Source: Phenylobacterium sp.
GTDB taxonomy: Bacteria; Pseudomonadota; Alphaproteobacteria; Caulobacterales; Caulobacteraceae
Direction of reading: 5' to 3'
Length of the DNA: 5,939 bases
Assembly (NCBI GenBank): GCA_019264505.1
Contig: JAHUZY010000490.1
Location: forward strand, 1-5,939
A program made the position numbers and the translations under genes. Within the stretch, counting starts at the first letter, position 1; every line of letters starts with the position of its first letter. This document shows positions 1-5,000 of the stretch, piece by piece. The notes under the pieces were generated by a model. It did not search any database. It saw nothing but the letters and a program-made list of their open reading frames with translations, and was not told where the DNA came from.

Positions 1-429
1 ATTTCGAAGCTCCAGCGACACAATACGCTGCAGCGCCGTCTGGCCGAGCTCGGCAGCCATCTCGGCTATGGTTCAGCCATTGAGGTGGCCACCGGCTACC
101 GCAGGTACGTGCAGACCGGGCGCTTTGACGTCGCATGGACGCGGCCCGGTGCTCAGCCGCCGATTATCTTCGAGATCGACAGCCGCTGGCGTCACGAGTC
201 GCTCCTCAAGCTGGGCCGGGTCGGCGAGGAAGCCCAGAAGCTCTGGATCTACTACGGTCAACGGCCCCGGCCGCCTGAACCCACCGAGCCTGGGCTTCGG
301 CGCCTCAACATCCTGAGGATCGGGCCCTGGCGTCTGGGCGTGAAGGAAGGACGCCGGCAACAAGTGATCACACCCGGTCAGTGGCCCGAGGCGCTATTTC
401 CCCGGATGGCCAACCATCACTGCGGCTAG
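1..429 (+). CDS. Partial CDS (5' end outside window): hypothetical protein, possible PD-(D/E)XK nuclease-like fold
   Basis: The frame is open from the first base, so the true start lies outside the window; 142 residues are visible, ending at a TAG. I do not recognise the family with certainty. The pattern of Glu28 (in AIEVATGY), Asp43 (RFDVAW) and a hydrophobic strand with Glu58-Ile-Asp60 (IIFEIDS), then a helix (HESLLKLGRVGEEAQKLW) and the strand IYYG, resembles the core of PD-(D/E)XK nuclease-like proteins. In such proteins an Asp and a Glu-X-Lys sit on neighbouring strands. Here the usual Lys position is Asp, so catalytic activity is uncertain; Lys70 could substitute. The last 30 residues (from about GVKEGRRQQ) look like a poorly structured tail. 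Codon third positions are strongly G/C. It points toward the convergent hipA. It could instead be an unrelated conserved hypothetical protein. The reading frame itself is well supported; the fold is inference. Confidence 0.7.
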   Translation: MSKLQRHNTLQRRLAELGSHLGYGSAIEVATGYRRYVQTGRFDVAWTRPGAQPPIIFEIDSRWRHESLLKLGRVGEEAQKLWIYYGQRPRPPEPTEPGLRRLNILRIGPWRLGVKEGRRQQVITPGQWPEALFPRMANHHCG

Positions 430-579
430 CCTAGTCCAACCCGATAATCGCAGCGCGAGCGGTGCGGCCCCGAGTTGGCTGTGAGGCAAGCGCAGCAACC
501 CGCCCCATGCCGGGCGCGCAGAGCGATCTGACGAACGAAATCCCCCCACTCCCAACTCACCCAGTCCAGGCAGAATTTG

Positions 580-888
580 ATGATCTTAAGAACCCCGTAT
601 CCCGACCCCAACGACCTCGCAGATGTCGAGGCGTCCGCCAATCGGCTTGCGGCCAGCGGGCTTTCGCCGTCGGAAGCCTACGCCTTCGCGGTGATCGTCA
701 AGCGCAGCAGAGAGGAGGACTTCGATGGGGTCCGCGCGCGAGATGAACTCCGACGCGCGGGCTATCCCGCACCCCAGGCCGACGCCATGGTGCACGAAGT
801 CTGTCTCTGGCGGACAGCCGCTGGCCTCGGGAAGAAACGCCGCCTGCCAGTCGCGCTGGCCAGACCACAGGCGTTCTTGTTCGGTTAG
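580..888 (+). CDS. Small hypothetical protein, 102 aa
   Basis: I do not recognise this protein. ATG at 580 is chosen; a TTG lies immediately before it at 577 and is the alternative start. Only a weak AGG (568-570) serves as ribosome binding site. The translation looks like a real soluble helical protein: an acidic N-terminal part (PDPNDLADVEASANRL), a helix SPSEAYAFAVIVKRSREEDF, then DGVRARDELRRAGYPAPQADAMVHEV, and a basic C-terminal tail with GKKRR. No signal peptide or membrane segment is visible. Third codon positions are mostly G or C, as in neighbouring genes. The antisense frame is also open (586-1056) but gives an Arg/Pro-rich, low-information product, which I take as a shadow. It is separated by about 150 bases from the gene before it and is convergent with hipA. 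Existence is moderately supported and function unknown. Confidence 0.55.
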   Translation: MILRTPYPDPNDLADVEASANRLAASGLSPSEAYAFAVIVKRSREEDFDGVRARDELRRAGYPAPQADAMVHEVCLWRTAAGLGKKRRLPVALARPQAFLFG

Positions 889-1071
889 CTTCGCCATCTG
901 AGAACGGAGGGGGGCGAGCACTTCAATCCGGCGCGCGGGGACGCCCATTGGAAGCGGAGCAGGCCGGGGTTGGACAAATCGACTCTGCCTCGAGGGCGCA
1001 ATGCCTCGTGCGCTAGTTTTCCGCACGGTTTGGCGGTTTCGCCGAAGTTGGTTCATGGCGGCGAGCCGGGG

Positions 1072-2400
1072 CTAGATCGCCTCCCATGCGGACTCCAGGC
1101 GGGGCAGGCGGGCCTGAATCGCTGCGGCGATGGAATTATGGATCGGCTCAGGAAAATCAGGGGGCATTTTCTGTAGCGCCTGGGCCGCTGCGTCCGGCGC
1201 GGCCGTCAGCACGTCCTCCAGGACCTGCCGGATGACAGCCGGTCCCAGGCCTGCGGCCTTGGCGGTTTCGACGAAGTGTCGGCCGTGAATATCCAGGATC
1301 TTGTAGTGGGGGTTAGCGCCCAGCGACATGGCCAGGGTGAAGCCCCTGTGTGGGATGCGCTTGGCGTCGAACGCCGGCTGGGCGCTGAGGACATCGTAGA
1401 ACGGGGTGAGCTCGAAGCGACCGCCCGGACGCAGGAAGATGCTGAAGTTCTTTGCATGCCCATCGGTGGCGCCCATGAGCCAGAAGATGATCTGGCTCTT
1501 GAACACCTTGGCCTGGGCGGCCAGGGGATCGTCGCTCTCCTGAAGCTTGGTCAGGATGTCGACAACACTTGGGCCCCCGTCGCGTTGGTACTTGCGGCTG
1601 GATGGGACCGACAGCGCCTGGCAGAAGTCTTCCTGCGGCAGACGCAGGATGTGGTCGCCCCCCCGAGGGCGGCGATCAAAGCGTTCCACCACCAGCACAC
1701 GTCGTGCGCCAAAGGTGGCGATCTCGGTCCGTGCGACGGGCAGGCCGAAACTCTCCAGCAGGGTCAGGCAATAGTGCTCGTTCTCGACGCTGTCGCTGAG
1801 ATCGATCACCCCTGACGAGGTCGGAATCTCTCCGAGCTGAGGCTTGAGAATATGCGTGGTCGGCGTCGTTCCGATCGGCCGCATCCATTGGCCTTGGTGA
1901 CGAAGAAGCGCTGTCTTCTCCTGGGCGCCGGCGACCGATATCCGGAACTCCTGCTCAGGGTCTATGCCAAGGGGCGCCCGGGCCAGGTTGGCCAGCAGCG
2001 CCTCGATCTCCGCGTCGCTGATCGGTGTCCCCTCGGTGGGCTGTAATGCGTCCGCCCCGTCCCCTTCGGGAATGAACTGCATCGCACCTACGCAATCGCG
2101 TCCGATCTGAGCGAGCAGGCTGTAGACGTCAGCGCCCCCTGCGCCTGTGCGCTCGGCGACTTGTCGGCGAACATAGGGGTTGTCTGGCAGGAGGTTGTCG
2201 AACACGGCGACGACGGCCTCTCCGCGCCACGGGGCGTTCTGCAGAGGCAGGGAGAGGGAGACCGGAAAGGCCGGCGCCCAGGCCAACCAACCGGGGTCGT
2301 ACTGGAAGCTTATCGCGCCGCTGGCCTGTTTTTCCAATCGACCGCAGAGACGGTTGTTGATCAGCACCTTCAGGGGGGCGTGGGCGCGACGACGGGGCAT
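1072..2400 (-). CDS. hipA: HipA-family serine/threonine kinase, type II toxin
   Basis: A full-length 442-residue HipA-type kinase, close to the usual 430-440. HipA enzymes phosphorylate cytoplasmic targets, the glutamyl-tRNA synthetase GltX in E. coli, causing growth arrest and persistence; related kinases hit other synthetases. The N-terminal subdomain (about 10-115) contains the typical VFDNLLPDN stretch near residue 66. The phosphate-loop motif ISVAGAQEKTAL (154-165) carries Ser155, equivalent to the autophosphorylated Ser150 of E. coli HipA. HILKP supplies the ATP-binding Lys186, VERFDR is at 238-243, the catalytic loop TDGHAKNFS has Asp313 and Asn318, and the metal-binding Asp336 is in YDVLS. 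All key residues are present, so the toxin looks active. Its ATG shares one base with the hipB stop (TGATG), which implies translational coupling. Expression is probably repressed by the HipB-HipA complex at the repeats upstream of hipB. The substrate cannot be told from sequence. Confidence 0.96.
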   Translation of the reverse strand: MPRRRAHAPLKVLINNRLCGRLEKQASGAISFQYDPGWLAWAPAFPVSLSLPLQNAPWRGEAVVAVFDNLLPDNPYVRRQVAERTGAGGADVYSLLAQIGRDCVGAMQFIPEGDGADALQPTEGTPISDAEIEALLANLARAPLGIDPEQEFRISVAGAQEKTALLRHQGQWMRPIGTTPTTHILKPQLGEIPTSSGVIDLSDSVENEHYCLTLLESFGLPVARTEIATFGARRVLVVERFDRRPRGGDHILRLPQEDFCQALSVPSSRKYQRDGGPSVVDILTKLQESDDPLAAQAKVFKSQIIFWLMGATDGHAKNFSIFLRPGGRFELTPFYDVLSAQPAFDAKRIPHRGFTLAMSLGANPHYKILDIHGRHFVETAKAAGLGPAVIRQVLEDVLTAAPDAAAQALQKMPPDFPEPIHNSIAAAIQARLPRLESAWEAI

Positions 2401-2654
2401 CAGAAGATGTCCTCGATGTCGGCCGTCGAGCTCTGGCTGCGCGGTTCAAGGGTCATTTCAAGCCCCAAGGCGGCCAGCACGTCGAACAGGGTGGAGAGCT
2501 TCACGCCGCCTTGGCCGGTTTCGATCTTCGAGATCATCTCCTGGCGCTGGCCGGCCAGTTGGGCGAGCTGCGTCTGGGTCAAGCCCTGCTCCAGGCGGAA
2601 CCGTTGGATCAGGCGACCAACCTGGCCGGACGAACGAGCGATCGTGAGGGGCAT
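2400..2654 (-). CDS. hipB: HipB-like XRE-family antitoxin and autorepressor
   Basis: An 84-residue protein with a Cro/C1-type helix-turn-helix at about residues 13-63. GLTQTQLAQLAG (24-35) forms the first helices of the motif, QRQEMISKIETGQG (36-49) the recognition helix and following turn, and VKLSTLFDVLAALG the closing helices. The hydrophobic strand LEMTLEPRS (65-73) matches the strand by which HipB dimerises, and an acidic flexible tail follows (STADIEDIF). In E. coli the HipB tail reaches toward HipA and is degraded by Lon; the same role is inferred here. HipB neutralises HipA and represses its own operon by binding inverted repeats. The ATG at 2654 is the only credible start. The ribosome binding site is weak (GGATAG, 5 bases before the ATG). 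The gene overlaps hipA by one base and lies just downstream of four tandem operator-like repeats. Confidence 0.95.
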   Translation of the reverse strand: MPLTIARSSGQVGRLIQRFRLEQGLTQTQLAQLAGQRQEMISKIETGQGGVKLSTLFDVLAALGLEMTLEPRSQSSTADIEDIF

Positions 2655-2668
2655 GGTGGCTATCCAAT

Positions 2669-2686
2669 TATGCCGTAAGCGGCATA
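2669..2686. promoter_or_regulatory. Candidate HipB operator O1 (hipB-proximal)
   Basis: TATGCCGTAAGCGGCATA: seven-base perfect arms with a four-base centre. It begins 14 bases upstream of the hipB ATG and abuts the weak ribosome binding site (2660-2665). If the promoter at 2708-2736 is right, O1 is also transcribed and could form a small hairpin in the leader next to the translation start. That RNA role is speculation; the DNA palindrome is directly visible. Confidence 0.8.
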
Positions 2687-2695
2687 TGCAGAGTT

Positions 2696-2713
2696 TATGT
2701 GTTTTTTGGCATA
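2696..2713. promoter_or_regulatory. Candidate HipB operator O2
   Basis: TATGT, eight bases (GTTTTTTG), then GCATA. It overlaps the proposed -10 element and start point of the hipB promoter, so occupancy would block transcription. The T-tract centre may favour DNA bending. Confidence 0.75.
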
Positions 2714-2736
2714 CTCCTAGTTTATGCGAAAATCAA
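2708..2736 (-). promoter_or_regulatory. hipB: Candidate hipBA promoter
   Basis: On the minus strand TTGATT (2736-2731) is followed after 17 bases by TATGCC (2713-2708), a fair match to a housekeeping sigma factor -35/-10 pair. Transcription would start near 2701 and give a leader of about 45 bases before the hipB ATG. The elements coincide with O3 and O2, which fits repression by the antitoxin. Half-sites such as CATAAA also resemble -10 boxes, so the exact promoter is uncertain. Confidence 0.4.
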
Positions 2737-2740
2737 CATA
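2723..2740. promoter_or_regulatory. Candidate HipB operator O3
   Basis: TATGC, eight bases (GAAAATCA), then ACATA. The right half-site has A in place of G at its first base. It overlaps the proposed -35 element of the hipB promoter. Confidence 0.72.
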
Positions 2741-2749
2741 AGATGCATT

Positions 2750-2767
2750 TATGTGGGTTGTAGCATA
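2750..2767. promoter_or_regulatory. Candidate HipB operator O4 (promoter-distal)
   Basis: TATGT, eight bases (GGGTTGTA), then GCATA. It is the farthest site from hipB; a fifth site at the next 27-bp step (2777) is absent. Confidence 0.72.
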
Positions 2768-3110
2768 ATCGGGCATGACTTGTGCTGAATTGACGGGCGC
2801 CCGCGCCAGGTCCGCTTAATCAACCAACGAAGGCAAAGGCGGCTAAACTCTAGCCGTCAGGGGATTGCTGGTAGGCGCGCGGGTAGGGCCGAGATCAAGT
2901 GATCATAACGCATTAATTTAGCGGTATAATTTGCTGACATTTCGAGTTCTGCCGGGCCCACCAGCGGAAGTATTCGCTAAGAATTCGCTTGTCATCCGGC
3001 GGCGTATCGGCCAAGCCGATGTTCTCAGTTTACACTAGCGTAAATCGTACGCAGATAAAGTGAACGATTCGGGCGCTCGTTCTTCTGTTTATCCGCCGCG
3101 GTGGTGGCAG
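2768..3110. other. Intergenic region without a convincing gene
   Basis: This stretch separates the hipBA operator array from the end of the 52-codon gene. All frames are broken by stops within short distances and no start with a good ribosome binding site is seen. Parts are clearly more A/T-rich than the flanking genes, especially 2895-2940. The visible pieces are a perfect TATAAT at 2925-2930 on the plus strand without a matching -35, a hairpin CGGCTA-AACTC-TAGCCG at 2840-2856, a hairpin ATCGGC-CAA-GCCGAT at 3006-3020, and a short direct repeat ATTCGCT at 2972-2978 and 2983-2989. A minus-strand frame around 2911-3010 reads somewhat protein-like (includes EYFRWWARQNSK) but has no ATG or GTG start; it may be a gene remnant. 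No tRNA or known RNA is recognised. Confidence 0.5.
3006..3020. repeat. Short perfect inverted repeat (hairpin)
   Basis: ATCGGC and GCCGAT are separated by CAA. Downstream on the plus strand comes GTTCTCAGTTT, which is only mildly T-rich, and on the minus strand there is no T-run. So a terminator function is weakly supported in either direction. Confidence 0.3.
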
Positions 3111-3269
3111 CTATGTTTGCGGGTCGCGCCGCGGGTACGCGTCATCGGGCTTGTTTTGCTCTTCGATGATTAAATGAGCGATTTTAGATCGCTCCTTCTG
3201 ATCTGTCGTGCGGGCGAGGAGTCGCTCGAAGTGCTCGATGTTCAGTCTTTTGAGCTCGTCGGGGGACAC
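3111..3269 (-). CDS. Small conserved-looking helical protein, 52 aa, GTG start
   Basis: The start is set by a near-ideal ribosome binding site, AAGGAGG (complement of 3275-3281), five bases before a GTG at 3269. The 52 codons then run to TAG at 3113-3111. The product begins VSPDELKRLNIEHFERLLAR, continues with TTDQKERSKIAHLIIEEQNK, and ends in a charged tail with PRRDPQT. The pattern is two amphipathic helices joined by a short polar turn. From memory, small uncharacterised alphaproteobacterial proteins with a similar LNIxHFxxLL start and a TDxxKRxxIxxLLxEE second half are common; their function is not known to me. There is no signal peptide, cysteine or membrane segment. The gene upstream in the same direction ends about 150 bases away, so it may share a transcript or have its own promoter. 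An upstream ATG (3312-3314) is out of frame and stops after four codons. Confidence 0.8.
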   Translation of the reverse strand: MSPDELKRLNIEHFERLLARTTDQKERSKIAHLIIEEQNKPDDAYPRRDPQT

Positions 3270-3419
3270 TGGCGCCTCCTTCGCGCAGGAATCTCGAGTT
3301 CAACTAAAAGACATGCCATCAGCGACAATTGCAACTGAGCCGAGCATGCCTCGCGCTGGAGCGCCTCTCGCCTCGCATCGAAGACAGCTTGTCTGTTCCA
3401 GGGTTTTGACGTCTTCGAT

Positions 3420-3830
3420 TCAGCGGCCGCCGAACTCAATCGGGTCGCCATTGACGTCGAACGCGGCGTACCGGCCCACGCCACCGATGTGAATTGCGTC
3501 GACCATGCCCTGCAACGCCTTCTCGATCTGCGCCTGGGTCGGCGGCTTTCCGCCTTGGCCTCCAAGGGCGGCAGCGAAGACGACCTGCCACGGTGGACCG
3601 GCGAGCTTGGCCTCCGCAGCCAGATCGGAAAAGCCATTGAGGTCAGACGGGGCCTTATCGACGCACATCAGTGGCGCAAGCGTACCGCCGACGCCTGCCA
3701 GAAAGCGTTCGCGCTGGGCTTCTGTTGCGTCGGCGGGCAGCTCAGCGGACGTGAACACAAACAGCAGTTGTTGAGGCTCAGGCTGGCTGGCGGCGACCTT
3801 GAGCAACTGGTCGAAATGCGAGTCTGTCAT
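3420..3830 (-). CDS. Conserved small protein, 136 aa (family often labelled 'ribonucleotide reductase subunit alpha')
   Basis: This 136-residue cytoplasmic protein shows features I remember from a widespread proteobacterial family: an N-terminal FDQLLKVAASQPEPQQLLFVF, the block GGTLAPLMCVDKAP (about 48-61), and GPPWQVVFAAALGG (78-91). A segment then follows with ALQGMVDAI and a Gly-rich end (RYAAFDVNGDPIEF). Database entries of this family are often named ribonucleotide reductase subunit alpha, but the protein is far too short for NrdA and has no catalytic cysteine set or radical-site motifs, so I do not accept that function. The ATG at 3830 is preceded by AGGA about nine bases upstream. It starts 48 bases after the oxidoreductase stop on the same strand and may be co-transcribed with it. 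No membrane segment or signal peptide is seen. The gene call is solid; the role is unknown. Confidence 0.85.
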   Translation of the reverse strand: MTDSHFDQLLKVAASQPEPQQLLFVFTSAELPADATEAQRERFLAGVGGTLAPLMCVDKAPSDLNGFSDLAAEAKLAGPPWQVVFAAALGGQGGKPPTQAQIEKALQGMVDAIHIGGVGRYAAFDVNGDPIEFGGR

Positions 3831-3878
3831 TGGGTGCTGTCCTACGGCTGTTTTTATGCGCCCTGTCCGAGCGGGACC

Positions 3879-5000
3879 CTATACCTTCGTGGCCCGCAGT
3901 ATTCTCTCGGCTAGGCGCATGGGCGAAAATTGTTGAGGGTTGTGGCCGCTGATCCCACTGGTGGCTGGCGTCTCCGTCCCGAGGAAGAGATCAGCGGCGA
4001 GGCGCCCAGCTGCAGGCGCGGTTTGGACCCCATATCCACCAAGCCCGGCGAACCAGAAGAGGTCCGGTGCTCTGAAGTCCCAGCCGATCACCGGCAAGCG
4101 GTCCGGGGCAAAGCTGCGAAGTCCGGCCCAGCGGTGCTTGATCTGTTGCGGTTGGTAGCCCGTCGCCTGTTTCAGCCGGGCCACCGCCAGGGCGACGTCA
4201 CCCGTTTCGGGCTGCGCGTCGGTTGGGGGCGATGGGGTCTCGTCACAGGGCGAGACCAGCAGATTCTGGCCGTAGGGCCGGAAATAGAAGCGGTCCCCTA
4301 GGTCCTTGATGATTGGACCGGCCAGCACCTGAGGGCGGGGCTCGGGCGGGTCCACCAGGACGACCGTGCGGCGATAGGCGGTGAGCCCCAGGGGCGAGAG
4401 ACCGAGCGTGGCTGCGGTTTCGTCAGCCCAGGCGCCTGTGGCGTTGACCAGGGCTGAGCAGCGAAGCTCCTTGTCTTCGATCCGCAGGCGCCAGACGGCG
4501 CCGTCATGCCCGAGGATCTGCGGCCGCACGCCCTGTCTCAGCCCTGCTCCCTGGCGCACCGCCGTGGCGATCAGGCTCTGGTGCAATCCGACGGCGTCCA
4601 GCTCTCCGGTTCCCGTCTCCAGCCAGGCTGACCTGAGGCCCTGGGTCTTGAGCATGGGGCTCAAGATGTGGATCGCCGCGGGGCTGACGGGCAGGGCCGT
4701 GGCGCTGGGCGCGGCGCTTGGCCGGCGAGAGACATGCAGGACGTCGCGGGGGGTCAGCAAGGGCGCCACCTCGCCTGGCGGCGCCTCGAAATAGGGCCGG
4801 CTGGCCTCGGCCAGGGCGGCGATGATCGGCCCGCCATAGGACGGAATGAACATGCCGGTGGAGCGACCGCTGGCGTGGTGGCCGAGATGGGCCTCCCGTT
4901 CGAGGATCAGGAGGCTGACCCTGGGGGACAAGGCCGCGGCCAGGGCGGCGCCAGCCAGACCGCCACCCAGGATGATGGCCCCATAGACCGTGGACGTCAC
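3879..5000 (-). CDS. FAD-dependent oxidoreductase, DAO superfamily (D-arginine dehydrogenase-like)
   Basis: A 373-residue flavoprotein of the D-amino-acid oxidase/dehydrogenase superfamily. The N-terminal Rossmann motif GGGLAG (12-17) binds the FAD diphosphate and Glu34 ends the second strand. HHASGRSTGMF (41-51) is the FAD-contacting segment typical of D-arginine dehydrogenase relatives. VNATGAWAD lies mid-protein, WAGLRSF (291-297) places the substrate-carboxylate Arg at 295, and FAGLGGYGVQTAPAAGRLAADL closes the FAD site. The start is GTG at 5000, which overlaps the ubiV stop (GTGA). The frame is open further upstream to an ATG at 5156, but those residues are Arg-rich and lie inside ubiV, and the family begins right before the Rossmann strand. 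The enzyme should oxidise an amine or hydroxy acid and pass electrons to a quinone or O2. Compared with Pseudomonas D-arginine dehydrogenase as I recall it, His48 is Met50 and the guanidinium-binding Glu87 is Val87, so arginine is unlikely as substrate. Coupling with ubiV is unexplained. Confidence 0.9.
   Translation of the reverse strand: MTSTVYGAIILGGGLAGAALAAALSPRVSLLILEREAHLGHHASGRSTGMFIPSYGGPIIAALAEASRPYFEAPPGEVAPLLTPRDVLHVSRRPSAAPSATALPVSPAAIHILSPMLKTQGLRSAWLETGTGELDAVGLHQSLIATAVRQGAGLRQGVRPQILGHDGAVWRLRIEDKELRCSALVNATGAWADETAATLGLSPLGLTAYRRTVVLVDPPEPRPQVLAGPIIKDLGDRFYFRPYGQNLLVSPCDETPSPPTDAQPETGDVALAVARLKQATGYQPQQIKHRWAGLRSFAPDRLPVIGWDFRAPDLFWFAGLGGYGVQTAPAAGRLAADLFLGTETPATSGISGHNPQQFSPMRLAERILRATKV

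Larger units (their letters stand above)
2669..2767. repeat. Array of four 27-bp-period inverted repeats, candidate HipB operators
   Basis: Four 18-bp palindromic sites fit TATGY-N8-RCATA with no exception: 2669-2686, 2696-2713, 2723-2740 and 2750-2767. Their starts are exactly 27 bases apart. The site nearest hipB is the most perfect, with 7-base arms (TATGCCG/CGGCATA) around TAAG. The units are not simple copies: spacers and linkers differ, while the half-sites and spacing are kept, which suggests selection for protein binding. The architecture equals the E. coli HipB operator (TATCC-N8-GGATA, four sites) but with a different half-site sequence. I infer cooperative binding by HipB or HipBA. 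The 27-bp step is about 2.6 helical turns, so adjacent sites should lie on roughly opposite faces of straight DNA. Confidence 0.85.

Noticed and set aside
586..1056. Minus-strand open frame of 156 codons opposite the 102-aa gene
   Set aside because: Its product is Arg/Pro/Gly-rich with no recognisable pattern and no ribosome binding site; it looks like the G/C-driven shadow of the plus-strand frame.
1276..1815. Plus-strand open frame of 179 codons inside hipA
   Set aside because: It is antisense to a clearly conserved kinase; the long frame follows from high GC and has no ribosome binding site or family features.
2669..2767. CRISPR array interpretation of the 27-bp period
   Set aside because: Repeat identity is confined to short palindromic half-sites, the spacers are about 9 bases, and no cas genes are present; an operator array explains it.
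2840..2856. Hairpin CGGCTA-AACTC-TAGCCG as an intrinsic terminator
   Set aside because: No T-run follows on either strand (CCTTTGCCTT on the minus strand is weak), and no gene end is nearby.
3303..3419. Continuation of the 136-aa frame for 39 codons beyond its TGA, including a CLRCE motif (possible stop readthrough or split gene)
   Set aside because: A stretch of 39 open codons is expected by chance at this GC content, and the protein already ends where I expect its family to end.
3361..3420. AAGAC-AGCTTGTCT segment as an inverted-repeat mobile element end
   Set aside because: It is only a short palindromic run; there is no partner repeat, target duplication or transposase in the window.
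3242..3637. Minus-strand open frame of 131 codons overlapping the 136-aa gene and the start of the 52-aa gene
   Set aside because: Its composition is biased (long Arg runs) and it conflicts with two better supported frames.
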